A DNA stretch of 26,773 nucleotides from Anderseniella sp964390445. GTDB taxonomy: Bacteria; Pseudomonadota; Alphaproteobacteria; Rhizobiales; Aestuariivirgaceae. This document shows positions 1-7,379 of this stretch, in pieces. Numbering within the stretch: the first letter of the stretch is position 1; the number at the start of each line of letters is the position of its first letter. The stretch covers positions 1 through 26,773 of the forward strand of contig CAYMJJ010000029.1 in the NCBI GenBank assembly GCA_964390445.1. Reading direction: 5' to 3'. Made by a program: the position numbers and the translations under genes. The notes below the pieces were generated by a model. That model was not told the DNA's origin and made no database searches. It saw only the letters and a list, made by a program, of their open reading frames with translations.

Positions 1-178
1 CGTTGACGAGGCGAAGATCGAAGCCGCCATCGCCGCACGGCTGGAAGCGTTCAAGTCAAAGGATTTCGCCGAGGCTGACCGCATTCGCGATGACCTGACG
101 GCTCAGGGAATCCAGCTAAGGGATTCAAAAGACTCCGAAACCGGCGAACGCGTCACAACGTGGGAACTGAAGCGATGA
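1..178 (+). CDS. cysS: Cysteinyl-tRNA synthetase, C-terminal fragment
   Basis: The window opens inside this gene; the frame starts at base 2 and runs 58 codons to a TGA at 176-178. The visible peptide is the C-terminal anticodon-binding tail typical of CysRS: a helix with a run such as FAEADRIRDDLTAQGI, then an ETGERVTTWELKR-like end. In the family this tail (xADxIRDxLxxxGIxLxD, then a Trp near the end) follows the catalytic Rossmann domain, which lies outside the window. The enzyme charges tRNA-Cys in the cytoplasm. The stop overlaps the start of the next small gene (ATGA), which suggests translational coupling. The identification rests on this short tail alone. Confidence 0.85.
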   Translation, partial: VDEAKIEAAIAARLEAFKSKDFAEADRIRDDLTAQGIQLRDSKDSETGERVTTWELKR

Positions 179-312
179 ACACACCCGCACCCAAGAAATC
201 CTGGCATGACAACCTGCCGTTTCCGAAACACTGGCTCGGCTACATCGCGCTGAAGTTCATCGTGCTGGGCCTTGGCATCTATCTTGTGCTGCGCTGGAAG
301 GGGCTGGTGTGA
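175..312 (+). CDS. Small single-pass membrane protein, 45 residues, unknown function
   Basis: This is a short frame between cysS and cimA, starting MNTPAPKKSWHDN and ending RWKGLV. Its ATG overlaps the cysS stop (ATGA) and its TGA at 310-312 overlaps the cimA ATG at 312, so it fits exactly into a translationally coupled run of three genes. Residues 1-20 are polar with a PFPKHW segment. Residues 22-40 (GYIALKFIVLGLGIYLVLR) form one hydrophobic helix followed by basic residues. I recall similar short peptides downstream of cysS in Rhizobiales but cannot name a family. The perfect double overlap and clear membrane helix argue that it is translated; the function is unknown. Confidence 0.6.
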   Translation: MNTPAPKKSWHDNLPFPKHWLGYIALKFIVLGLGIYLVLRWKGLV

Positions 313-1910
313 TGGCTGGCCGCGACCGCCTCTACCTCTATGACACGACCCTGCGTGATGGCGGGCAGACGCCCGGCATCGACTTTTCGCTGGAAGACAA
401 GCTGACCATCATGCGGATGCTCGACAGGCTCGGCATCGATTACATCGAGGGCGGCTATCCCGGTGCCAACCAGACCGACACCGAACTCTACGCCAGCCCG
501 CGCGGCCTCAAGGCCAGCTTCACGGCGTTCGGCATGACGCGGCGGCCTGGCCGCTCTGCCGCCAATGACCCCGGCCTCCAGGACCTGCTGCAAGCCCACG
601 CGAACGCGGTGTGCTTCGTTGCAAAGTCGTGGGACTATCACGTGCGGGTGGCGCTGAAGACCACGAACGACGAAAACCTCGCCTGCATTGATGACAGCGT
701 GAGGGCAGCGGTCGCCGCCGGCAAGGAAGCCATGGTCGACTGCGAGCATTTCTTCGATGGCTACAAGGCAAACCCGGACTATGCGCTTGCCTGCGCCCGC
801 ACCGCCCACACAGCCGGTGCGCGCTGGATCATCCTGTGCGACACCAACGGCGGCACGCTGCCGCACGAGATCGCGGACATCGTCGCAGCGGTCAGCCAGC
901 ATGTGCCCGGTACACACCTCGGCATCCATGCCCACAACGACACCGGCCAGGCGGTGGCCAATTCACTTGCCGCCGTACGAGCAGGCGTGCGCCAGATACA
1001 GGGCACGCTGAACGGCATCGGCGAGCGCTGCGGCAACGCCAACATCGTCTCGCTGATCCCCACGCTGATGCTCAAGCCGGCATTTGCAGATGTTATCGAG
1101 ACGGGCATTTCGGGCGACAGCCTGGAGACGTTGACGCAGGTGTCGCGCGCGTTCGATGAACTGCTCAACCGCGCACCCGACCGGCAGGCACCTTATGTGG
1201 GTCAGAGCGCCTTTGCGACCAAGGCCGGCATTCATGCCTCCGCCATCCTCAAGGAGCCGGAAACCTACGAGCACATTCCGCCGGAGATCGTCGGCAATGA
1301 GCGCCGCGTGCTGGTGTCGGAACAAGCCGGCAAGTCCAACCTGATGTCTGAATTGAGGCGCGCCGGAATCCGCATCGAAGCCGATGACGCAAGGCTCGAC
1401 ACCCTGCTGGCAGAGGTGAAGCAGCGCGAAGCGGAAGGCTTTGCCTATGATGCAGCACCTGCGTCATTCGAATTGCTGGCACGGCGCGCACTGGGTGAAG
1501 TGCCGGAGTTCTTCGATGTCGAGTCGTTCCGCGTGTCGGTCGAGCGCCGGCACAATGCACTGGGCGAGGAAATCACCGTGGCCGAAGCCGTGGTCAAGCT
1601 GATCGTGGACGGTGATCGCATCATGTCGGTGGGCGAGGGCAACGGCCCCGTCAACGCGCTCGACATGGCCTTGCGCAAGGACCTCGGCAAGTACCAATCG
1701 GCCATCGGCGACCTTGAACTGGTGGACTACAAGGTGCGAATCCTCAATGGCGGCACCGGCGCGACGACGCGGGTGCTGATCGAAAGCCGCGATGCAAAGG
1801 GCGAACGCTGGTTCACCATAGGCGTGTCGCCCAACATCGTCGATGCCTCGTTCGAGGCCTTGATCGACTCGGTTACCTACAAGCTTCTGCGGGAGGGTGC
1901 TTCGACCTGA
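312..1910 (+). CDS. cimA: (R)-citramalate synthase
   Basis: A 532-residue enzyme of the LeuA/HMG-lyase-like superfamily that condenses acetyl-CoA with pyruvate to (R)-citramalate, the entry to threonine-independent isoleucine synthesis. The N-terminal TIM barrel begins with the catalytic YDTTLRDGGQTPG motif (about residues 9-21). The metal-binding HAHNDTGQA motif is near residue 206 and a GIGERCGNAN motif near 235. From about residue 398 a C-terminal LeuA-type regulatory domain follows (SFRVSVERR... GNGPVNALDMALRKDLG...), where end-product inhibition acts in the family. Length and the GGQTPG variant favour CimA over 2-isopropylmalate or homocitrate synthase. The ATG at 312 overlaps the previous stop (TGATG) with a GGAAGGGG ribosome site about 8 bases upstream; a GTG at 309 is the alternative start. 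Confidence 0.9.
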   Translation: MAGRDRLYLYDTTLRDGGQTPGIDFSLEDKLTIMRMLDRLGIDYIEGGYPGANQTDTELYASPRGLKASFTAFGMTRRPGRSAANDPGLQDLLQAHANAVCFVAKSWDYHVRVALKTTNDENLACIDDSVRAAVAAGKEAMVDCEHFFDGYKANPDYALACARTAHTAGARWIILCDTNGGTLPHEIADIVAAVSQHVPGTHLGIHAHNDTGQAVANSLAAVRAGVRQIQGTLNGIGERCGNANIVSLIPTLMLKPAFADVIETGISGDSLETLTQVSRAFDELLNRAPDRQAPYVGQSAFATKAGIHASAILKEPETYEHIPPEIVGNERRVLVSEQAGKSNLMSELRRAGIRIEADDARLDTLLAEVKQREAEGFAYDAAPASFELLARRALGEVPEFFDVESFRVSVERRHNALGEEITVAEAVVKLIVDGDRIMSVGEGNGPVNALDMALRKDLGKYQSAIGDLELVDYKVRILNGGTGATTRVLIESRDAKGERWFTIGVSPNIVDASFEALIDSVTYKLLREGAST

Positions 1911-1911
1911 C

Positions 1912-2496
1912 ATGGCACTGACACACCTGAAGAACGGCAGCTATGACCGGAAGCCCTGGAAGAACGGCGGCGGCATCACCGAAGACGTCTGGCTATATCC
2001 CGCTGGCGCCGGTCACGATGATTTCGACATCCGCCTGTCGCTGGCCGAGATCAGCCAGGACGGGCCGTTCTCGTCTTTTCCCGGCATTGACCGCACCATC
2101 ACGCTGGTCGGCGGCGACCCCTTCGTGCTCGACTTCGGCGATGATGTCCGCCACGCGATGACGCACCTGAAGCCGTTGAGCTTTGATGGTGCGCTGACGC
2201 CGGACAGCCGGCTGGACGGCAAGCCGTCGCGTGATTTCAACGTGATGACAAGGCGCGGCCGCTGGAGCCACGAGGTCGCCATACATCGCGATGGCGGGTC
2301 GTTCACGATCTTTGCTCCGGAAGCCGTAGTGACCATTGTTCACGCCGTCTCCGGCCGATGGCAGGTGCGCGCGGCCAACATGCACGCAACCGCTGGCGCA
2401 CGTGATACCGTGATCGTACAGGGCGAGCCGCACCTGACAGTTGAAGCCGCCGCAGGCAGCGAGGCGATTGTTGCCACGCTCTCCCCGTTGAACTGA
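1912..2496 (+). CDS. HutD/Ves family cupin-like protein
   Basis: A 194-residue protein beginning MALTHLKNGSYDRKPWKNGGG. The PWKNGGGxT signature near the N-terminus, followed by IRLSLAEIxxDGPFSxFPGIDRT and GG-P-F-L-F, is diagnostic of the HutD family, a double-stranded beta-helix fold. In some bacteria members sit in histidine-utilisation operons and have been proposed to govern hut expression or urocanate handling, but the molecular function is not settled. No hut gene is present here, so a histidine role cannot be assumed. The ATG at 1912 lies 2 bases after the cimA stop. A GTG at 1897 inside cimA is possible, but the ATG matches the usual short N-terminus. Confidence 0.8.
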   Translation: MALTHLKNGSYDRKPWKNGGGITEDVWLYPAGAGHDDFDIRLSLAEISQDGPFSSFPGIDRTITLVGGDPFVLDFGDDVRHAMTHLKPLSFDGALTPDSRLDGKPSRDFNVMTRRGRWSHEVAIHRDGGSFTIFAPEAVVTIVHAVSGRWQVRAANMHATAGARDTVIVQGEPHLTVEAAAGSEAIVATLSPLN

Positions 2497-2538
2497 TGCT
2501 GCAGGGCGGTCGCGTGATCCTTGACGCAGGAACGTCGC

Positions 2539-3732
2539 ATGAGCAACCCTGAACACCGGCCGGCAAAGCTGCATGCAATGGCGCTTCTGGTGCTGGCCGA
2601 AGTGCTGGTGTTGTCGCTGTGGTTCCTGTCCTCCGCCATCATGCCGGGCGTTCTGGCCGACGTGACAATATCGCCAACCCGTCAGGCGCTGATGTCCAGC
2701 GGGGTTCAGCTGGGTTTCGTCGCAGGCGCGCTGGTTTCGTCGGTGCTGGGCATTGCCGACCGGTTCGACCCGCGCCGGGTGTTCCTGCTGAGTGCATGTG
2801 CCGCGGGTCTCATCAACGCGCTGCTGCCGGTGCTGGAGCCGGGCAGCACACCTGCCATCCTGGCCCGGGCGGCAACCGGTGCGCTGATGGCAGGCGTCTA
2901 TCCCGTCGGCATGAAGATCGCCACCGGGTGGGGTCTTAAGGACCGGGGCTTCCTTGTCGGCGTGCTGGTGGGTGCACTTACCTTCGGTTCGGCCTTGCCC
3001 CATCTGGTTACCGCGATCGGCGGGGCAGACTGGCGGCTGGCGGTCTATGTAACGTCTGCTGCGGCAATCGCCGGCGGCGTACTGGTGCAGTTTGCAGCGC
3101 TCGGCCCGCATCACGCCACCTCGCCCGCGTTCAGGCCCGGTGCCATTGCGCTGGCGTGGACCGACCGGCGCATCCGGCTGGCCTACGGCGGTTATCTTGG
3201 TCACATGTGGGAGCTTTATGCCATGTGGGCGTGGCTGCCGGTGGCGGCTGCGGCGTCCTATGCGATGACGCTCGACCCTGAACTGGCGGCCTCACGCGCC
3301 ACCTGGACGGCGTTTCTGGCCATTGGGCTGGGAGCAGCGGGTGCGGTCTGGGCGGGCTACATGTCATCGCGGACCGGCAAGGCAAACGTGGCATTGATCG
3401 CGCTGGTGTGCTCGCTGATGGCGGGGCTGGCGACGGCGGCGAGTTTTGGCGGGCCGTGGTGGATCACTGCCATCTGCTTCATCATCTGGGGCATCACCAT
3501 CATCCCCGACTCGGCACAGTTCTCGGCGCTGGTTGCCGATGCATCGCCGCCCGAACTGGCAGGCTCGCTGATGACTTTCCAGACCGCGCTGGGCTTTTTG
3601 CTGACTTTCGCCACCGTGCAACTGGCTCCGCTGATAGCAGGCGTCACCGGCTGGCAGGTGCTGCTGGCGGGCCTTGCACTGGGGCCTGCCTTCGGTATCG
3701 CGTGCATGTGGCCGTTGCGCGAGCGAAATTGA
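2539..3732 (+). CDS. Major facilitator superfamily transporter
   Basis: A 397-residue inner-membrane protein with about 12 hydrophobic segments in two halves. The first half contains a loop between helices 2 and 3 with ADRFDPRRVF, resembling the MFS motif A (GxLaDRxxrk). Segments such as WFLSSAIMPG, GFVAGALVSSVLG, MAGVYPVGMKIATGW and GPWWITAICFIIWG are similar to the nitrate/nitrite- and cyanate-type MFS carriers, but the substrate cannot be read from sequence. The start is taken at ATG 2539, which has CAGGAA 6 bases upstream, rather than the in-frame TTG at 2521. It lies 42 bases after the hutD-like stop on the same strand, so co-transcription is likely. Confidence 0.85.
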   Translation: MSNPEHRPAKLHAMALLVLAEVLVLSLWFLSSAIMPGVLADVTISPTRQALMSSGVQLGFVAGALVSSVLGIADRFDPRRVFLLSACAAGLINALLPVLEPGSTPAILARAATGALMAGVYPVGMKIATGWGLKDRGFLVGVLVGALTFGSALPHLVTAIGGADWRLAVYVTSAAAIAGGVLVQFAALGPHHATSPAFRPGAIALAWTDRRIRLAYGGYLGHMWELYAMWAWLPVAAAASYAMTLDPELAASRATWTAFLAIGLGAAGAVWAGYMSSRTGKANVALIALVCSLMAGLATAASFGGPWWITAICFIIWGITIIPDSAQFSALVADASPPELAGSLMTFQTALGFLLTFATVQLAPLIAGVTGWQVLLAGLALGPAFGIACMWPLRERN

Positions 3733-3773
3733 AGCCATGCACCAGTGGTAGCCAGTCCATGCGGCAGACCTGA

Positions 3774-3803
3774 TTGCACTGGAGGGCGCGAGCGGGCAAT
3801 AGT
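3774..3803 (+). promoter_or_regulatory. Weak sigma-70-like promoter candidate before the DMT gene
   Basis: TTGCAC at 3774-3779, an 18-base spacer and AATAGT at 3798-3803 form a weak -35/-10 pair. Transcription would begin around 3810, immediately before the candidate leader ATG at 3814. The match to consensus is 3/6 and 4/6, so this is only suggestive. It lies in the 185-base gap between the MFS and DMT genes. Confidence 0.25.
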
Positions 3804-3813
3804 CGGCACCATC

Positions 3814-3921
3814 ATGAGCGACGCAGTCACCCTTGCCATCACCATCATTATTCGGGCCGCGCCGGCGCTGTACGCCGCGCCGGGTCTCCGGCCCGCCAGG
3901 CCGGCAGGGGTACAGGCATGA
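3814..3921 (+). CDS. Possible 35-residue Ile-rich leader peptide
   Basis: A short frame starts MSDAVTLAITIIIRAAP and ends in a TGA at 3919-3921 that overlaps the ATG of the DMT transporter (ATGA). Residues 9-13 read I-T-I-I-I, so four of five consecutive codons specify isoleucine, a pattern seen in amino-acid attenuation leaders. A GC-rich segment with alternative pairings follows the Ile codons. There is no convincing ribosome site just upstream, so it would have to be leaderless or weakly translated from a start near 3810. It could equally be a chance frame. No homologue is recognised. Confidence 0.3.
   Translation: MSDAVTLAITIIIRAAPALYAAPGLRPARPAGVQA
3853..3904 (+). promoter_or_regulatory. 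Mutually exclusive RNA hairpins between leader and DMT gene
   Basis: CGGGCC at 3853-3858 can pair with GGCCCG at 3890-3895, enclosing an inner stem CGGCG (3863-3867) with CGCCG (3873-3877) around a 5-base loop. Alternatively CCGGCC (3888-3893) pairs with GGCCGG (3899-3904) around a 5-base loop, using bases claimed by the first pairing. The second hairpin ends about 13 bases before the DMT ATG and lies just before its AGGGG ribosome site. It has no T-run, so any control would be translational rather than intrinsic termination. GC-rich DNA gives such pairings by chance fairly often. Confidence 0.25.
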
Positions 3922-4859
3922 GTTCGTGGCAGCCCTTGTTCGTGCGCGCCGCCCCGGTGCTGTTCCTGTTGCTGTGGTCGGGCGGCTATGCCACCGCCAA
4001 GCTGGGACTGGCCCATTCTGAGCCGATGTCGTTCCTGGCGTTGCGCTATGGTTGCGTGCTGGTGCTGATGTGGCCGGTCTACCTGGTGATGCGCCCGGCG
4101 CTGCCCACCGAACCGATGGCCTGGGTGCACCTTGCCGTCACCGGCCTGTTCATGCAGGCGCTGTACTTCGGCATGTCGTACCTGGCGTTCGCCGACGGGC
4201 TGTCGGCAGGCGGCGTGGCGCTGATCGTTTCGCTGCAGCCGATCCTGGTGGCGATTTTCGCCCCGATGTTCGTCACCGAGATTGTATCGCGCTATCGCTG
4301 GCTGGGCCTGCTGCTTGGCCTGGCTGGAGCGGCCATGGTGATCGGGGCACGGCAGGAAATCTCGACCGCGTCCTACATCGGCGTGGTATTCGCCGTAACC
4401 GCCCTGTTCGCCATGTCCGCCGGCTCCATCTATGAAAAGCGCTTCGGCGTGAAGCAGCACCCGGTGGTAGCGACCATCGTGCAGTTTACCGTCGGTTTCG
4501 TGGTGATCTGGCCGATCGCCGTGGTGCGCGAAGGCTTTGCGGTAGAGTACACGCCCGAGCTGCTGTTCGCGCTGGCTTACCTGGTGATCGGCAACTCCAT
4601 CATTGCCATCTCGCTGCTTCTGTACCTGATCCGCGCAGGCGAGGTGAGCCGTGTGTCGGCGCTGCTGTTCCTGGTGCCGCCGGCTGCATCGCTGATCGCC
4701 TGGGCCGTGCTGGGCGAGGAAATGCCGCCTCTGGCGTGGGCGGGCATGGCGGTGGCGGGTGCAGGCGTGCTGATCGCCAGCCGCACAGGCCTTGCCCCGG
4801 CGACGAAGGCAACGGCGGCAGAACCGCCAGCGCCTGCAAGGCTCAGAACAGCTCGGTGA
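3918..4859 (+). CDS. EamA/DMT-family transporter (putative metabolite exporter)
   Basis: A 313-residue inner-membrane protein with about ten hydrophobic helices in two EamA repeats (roughly residues 10-140 and 150-290). Typical DMT features are visible: an opening FLLLWSGGYATAKLG segment, FLALRYG, YFGMSYLAFADGLSAGGVALIVSLQPIL near the end of repeat one, and SALLFLVPPAASLIAWAVLGEE near the end of repeat two. Family members often export amino acids or other small metabolites; the substrate is unknown here. The ATG at 3918 has AGGGG about 7 bases upstream. An upstream in-frame extension to 3774 lacks membrane-protein character and was not used. The 3' end overlaps the convergent LOG gene by 17 bases. 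Confidence 0.85.
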   Translation: MSSWQPLFVRAAPVLFLLLWSGGYATAKLGLAHSEPMSFLALRYGCVLVLMWPVYLVMRPALPTEPMAWVHLAVTGLFMQALYFGMSYLAFADGLSAGGVALIVSLQPILVAIFAPMFVTEIVSRYRWLGLLLGLAGAAMVIGARQEISTASYIGVVFAVTALFAMSAGSIYEKRFGVKQHPVVATIVQFTVGFVVIWPIAVVREGFAVEYTPELLFALAYLVIGNSIIAISLLLYLIRAGEVSRVSALLFLVPPAASLIAWAVLGEEMPPLAWAGMAVAGAGVLIASRTGLAPATKATAAEPPAPARLRTAR

Positions 4860-5466
4860 TCTCGTCGTCGCGCTTGCCCACCGGGCCGGTTGCCTCCAGG
4901 CGCTGAAGAAACGCTGGTACGATGTCCGTGGCCCGATCCACCACATCAAAATTCACTTCCAGTCCTTCGCGGATGAAATGTTCTTCGTGCATGTGGGCAA
5001 TCAGCGTCAGCAACGGCTGCCAGTAGTTGTTGATATTGGCGATGATGATTGGCTTCCTGTGGCGGCCAAGCTGCGCCCAGGTCGCGATCTCCACCAGTTC
5101 TTCCAGCGTGCCGATGCCTCCGGGCAGGGCCACAAAGCCGGAGGCGCGCTGGAACATCAGCATCTTGCGCTGGTGCATGTCATCTACGGTGATCAGTTCG
5201 TGCGTACCTTCATCGAGCATGCGCTCGCGCTTGACCAGGAAGTTGGGGATGATGCCGGTAACCTTGCCGCCCCCGCCAATGACACTGCGGGCAACTTCGC
5301 CCATCAGGCCAATGCTGCCGCCGCCGTAGACCAGATCCACGCTGGAGGCGGCCATGGACTGGCCGAGCGAGCGGGCTGCTTCCATGTAGGCGGGGTCCCG
5401 GCCTTCGCCGGAGCCGCAATAAACACACAACGCCAATGTATCGTCAGTCATCTGATTCTGTTTCAT
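4843..5466 (-). CDS. LOG-family protein (cytokinin riboside 5'-monophosphate phosphoribohydrolase-like)
   Basis: A 207-residue Rossmann-like protein of the TIGR00730 group. The signature motifs are GGGSIGLMG at residues 48-56 and PGGIGTLEE at 115-123, with Arg100 and Lys101 before the latter, as in active LOG enzymes. These hydrolyse nucleoside 5'-monophosphates (AMP or cytokinin ribotides) to free base and ribose 5-phosphate. In bacteria the physiological role is often unclear and the proteins were long mis-annotated as lysine decarboxylases. Start MKQNQMTDD at 5466 was chosen; an ATG at 5451 would remove five residues. It is divergent from the LysM gene and convergent, with 17 bases overlap, to the DMT gene. 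Confidence 0.85.
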   Translation of the reverse strand: MKQNQMTDDTLALCVYCGSGEGRDPAYMEAARSLGQSMAASSVDLVYGGGSIGLMGEVARSVIGGGGKVTGIIPNFLVKRERMLDEGTHELITVDDMHQRKMLMFQRASGFVALPGGIGTLEELVEIATWAQLGRHRKPIIIANINNYWQPLLTLIAHMHEEHFIREGLEVNFDVVDRATDIVPAFLQRLEATGPVGKRDDEITELF

Positions 5467-5547
5467 GGTGCGAGTGTGGCATGGGCGGTGCGCCATGCGT
5501 CAAGCCTTGAGCTTCGAGAGCCGCAAGGATCAGCCATATACGACAGG

Positions 5548-5576
5548 TTGATTGCGTCGTGGGCAAGTGCACTTTA
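5548..5576 (+). promoter_or_regulatory. Candidate promoter of the LysM gene
   Basis: TTGATT at 5548-5553 followed after 18 bases by CTTTAT (5572-5577), or after 19 by TTTATG, gives a plausible -35/-10 pair about 40 bases before the ATG at 5614. It lies in the 147-base divergent gap between the LOG and LysM genes. The rest of that gap shows no other feature. Confidence 0.3.
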
Positions 5577-5613
5577 TGAATATCACAAAGGAATTGCAGC
5601 GACAGGAAACCCG

Positions 5614-7344
5614 ATGAAGCCAATCGTTTTGTTCAGCTCTCTCGCAGCATTGTGTGCCGCCGGGCTGCTGGCCCTCAGCTACCAGGGCTGGCGAGACGAT
5701 GAGTCGGTGGTGACGGCGCTCAACCAGCCGGCCGGCAGCGCGGTCCAGACGGTGTCCGGCCAGCCGTCGTCCGCGCCGGAAACGCCGCAGCAAGCCGCTC
5801 CGGAACAACAGGTCGCCGCCGTTCAACCAGACCAGCCACCAGCATCCGCTGACGTAACGCAACCGGCCACCGAAGGTGCGCCTGCCGCCACTGGCGAGGT
5901 CACGCCGGGTGCAGTTGTACCTACGTTCGACATGGTGCGCATTGAAGAAGACGGGTCTGCCGTGCTGGCGGGCCGGGCTGAACCGGGCGCCACCGTGACG
6001 GCGTTGCTGGACGGCAAGCCGATCGGCGAAGAAGTCGTCAACGAGCGCGGCGAGTGGGTGATTGTGCCCTCTGGCCAGGTGCCATCAGGCGCCCACCAGA
6101 TGACGCTGCAGCAAACCCTGCCGTCTGGTACCGTCAACAGCTCCGACCAGACGGTCGCCTTTACCGTGCCTGACCAGCCGGGCACCCAGCCGCTGATTGT
6201 TCTCAGCGAGACATCCCAGCCGACCCGCGTGCTGCAAAAGCCAGTGGCGGAAGCCGCTCAGGCAACGCCCACCCAACAACCCGCTGTCGAGACTGCACAG
6301 GCAGACCAGCCCGTAGCGCCGGCCTCTGGTGGTGGGCAGCCCGCCAAGGCCGATGCCGGACCCTCAGTTGCGCCCGCGCCGGACACGCAGGATACCCAGG
6401 TTGCTGTCCTAGCTGACCCTGCCGCACCGGCCGAACCTGCCGCACCTGCCGTGCAGGATGCGTCTCGCAACCTGAACCTTGATGTCGTCGACTATGACGA
6501 GAGCGGCCGCACCATTTTTTCCGGAACGGCCAAGGCCGGCACCACGGTGAGGGTGTATGTGGGCAGTCTGTACGCTGGCGAGACAACGGCTGGTGAAGAT
6601 GGCCGCTGGAACCTGACGGCGCAGAACGACATTCCTGCCGGCACCTATGCTTTGCGCGCCGACGCGGTTGGCGGCGAAGGCAAGGTGGCCGAGCGCATCG
6701 AGATGCCGTTCCTGCGCGAATCGCCTGAGCGCGTTGCCGCACTTCAGCAGCAGCGCCAGACCGGTTCCGGCACCGGAGCCGCAACTGAGCAAGATACCGG
6801 CATGTCGCAAGCGGCTGCTCCGGCCAGGGAAACCCCGCAAGATGCAACGGGTCAGGCCAGCGAACCTCAACCGGCTGAGCCACAGGTTGCAGCGGCACCA
6901 GAAGCCCAGTCTGAACCAGCTGCGACGGCTGGGCCGGCCACCTCAGCAGCGGAACCGCAAACAGGCGAATTGCTGCAAGCTGGCGAGGTTGCCGCAAGCA
7001 GCGAACAGTCCGAACAGGTCGCCGCGACTGCGGCACCGGAAGCCCAGCCAGCAGCCTCAGCCGAGCCCGCGGCCGCCGACCCGAACGAGCCCGGCAAGGT
7101 GGTTATCCAACCAGGCAACAACTTGTGGCAGATTTCGCGGGTGATCTATGGCAAGGGCGTGCAGTACACGGTGATCTACGAAGCCAACAAGAGCCAGATC
7201 CGCGATCCTGACCTGATCTATCCGGGCCAGATCTTTGAAACACCCGGCTCGCAGGCACCAGAGTCCATCGACCCTTCGTGCCGTGCGCCGCTGGACGAGT
7301 GCAAGGCCATGCAGGAGCAGTCAGAGCAGGGCGCAGCCCAGTAG
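5614..7344 (+). CDS. Periplasmic Ig-like and LysM domain protein
   Basis: A 576-residue envelope protein. The N-terminus MKPIVLFSSLAALCAAGLLA is a signal peptide or membrane anchor. It is followed by a Pro/Ala/Gln-rich linker, a first Ig-like bacterial domain at about residues 105-188 (IEEDGSAVLAGRAEPGATV... VNERGEWVI), a second low-complexity linker, and a second Ig-like domain at about 287-370 (VVDYDESGRTIFSGTAKAG... EDGRWNL). A third linker leads to a LysM domain at about 496-544 (VIQPGNNLWQISRVIYG... IRDPDLIYPGQIFETP) and a short tail with two Cys (DPSCRAPLDEC). LysM binds peptidoglycan glycan chains, so this is probably a wall-tethered structural protein. ATG 5614 has AGGAA just upstream; longer in-frame extensions overlap the LOG gene and are not credible. 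Confidence 0.85.
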   Translation: MKPIVLFSSLAALCAAGLLALSYQGWRDDESVVTALNQPAGSAVQTVSGQPSSAPETPQQAAPEQQVAAVQPDQPPASADVTQPATEGAPAATGEVTPGAVVPTFDMVRIEEDGSAVLAGRAEPGATVTALLDGKPIGEEVVNERGEWVIVPSGQVPSGAHQMTLQQTLPSGTVNSSDQTVAFTVPDQPGTQPLIVLSETSQPTRVLQKPVAEAAQATPTQQPAVETAQADQPVAPASGGGQPAKADAGPSVAPAPDTQDTQVAVLADPAAPAEPAAPAVQDASRNLNLDVVDYDESGRTIFSGTAKAGTTVRVYVGSLYAGETTAGEDGRWNLTAQNDIPAGTYALRADAVGGEGKVAERIEMPFLRESPERVAALQQQRQTGSGTGAATEQDTGMSQAAAPARETPQDATGQASEPQPAEPQVAAAPEAQSEPAATAGPATSAAEPQTGELLQAGEVAASSEQSEQVAATAAPEAQPAASAEPAAADPNEPGKVVIQPGNNLWQISRVIYGKGVQYTVIYEANKSQIRDPDLIYPGQIFETPGSQAPESIDPSCRAPLDECKAMQEQSEQGAAQ

Positions 7345-7357
7345 CGCTGCGGCCCTG
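7327..7357 (+). terminator. Possible terminator hairpin of the LysM gene
   Basis: CAGGGCGCAGC at 7327-7337 pairs with GCTGCGGCCCTG at 7346-7357 with one bulged G and an 8-base loop, spanning the stop codon. The following bases include a short CTTTT at 7364-7368, about 7 bases after the stem, so the U-tract is weak and displaced. Confidence 0.4.
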
Positions 7358-7379
7358 TCTGTACTTTTCGCACGCGTGC

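Noticed and set aside
1993..3204. 403-codon minus-strand frame opposite hutD-like and MFS genes
   Set aside because: Low-complexity Gln/Arg/His composition, no recognisable domain, fully antisense.
4843..4859. Possible frameshift where the DMT and LOG genes overlap
   Set aside because: Both proteins end at normal lengths; a 17-base convergent overlap of stops is ordinary.
3357..4949. 530-codon open frame on the minus strand opposite the MFS and DMT genes
   Set aside because: It has Gln/His/Arg-rich composition without domains and lies antisense to two clear membrane proteins; typical of GC-rich shadow frames.
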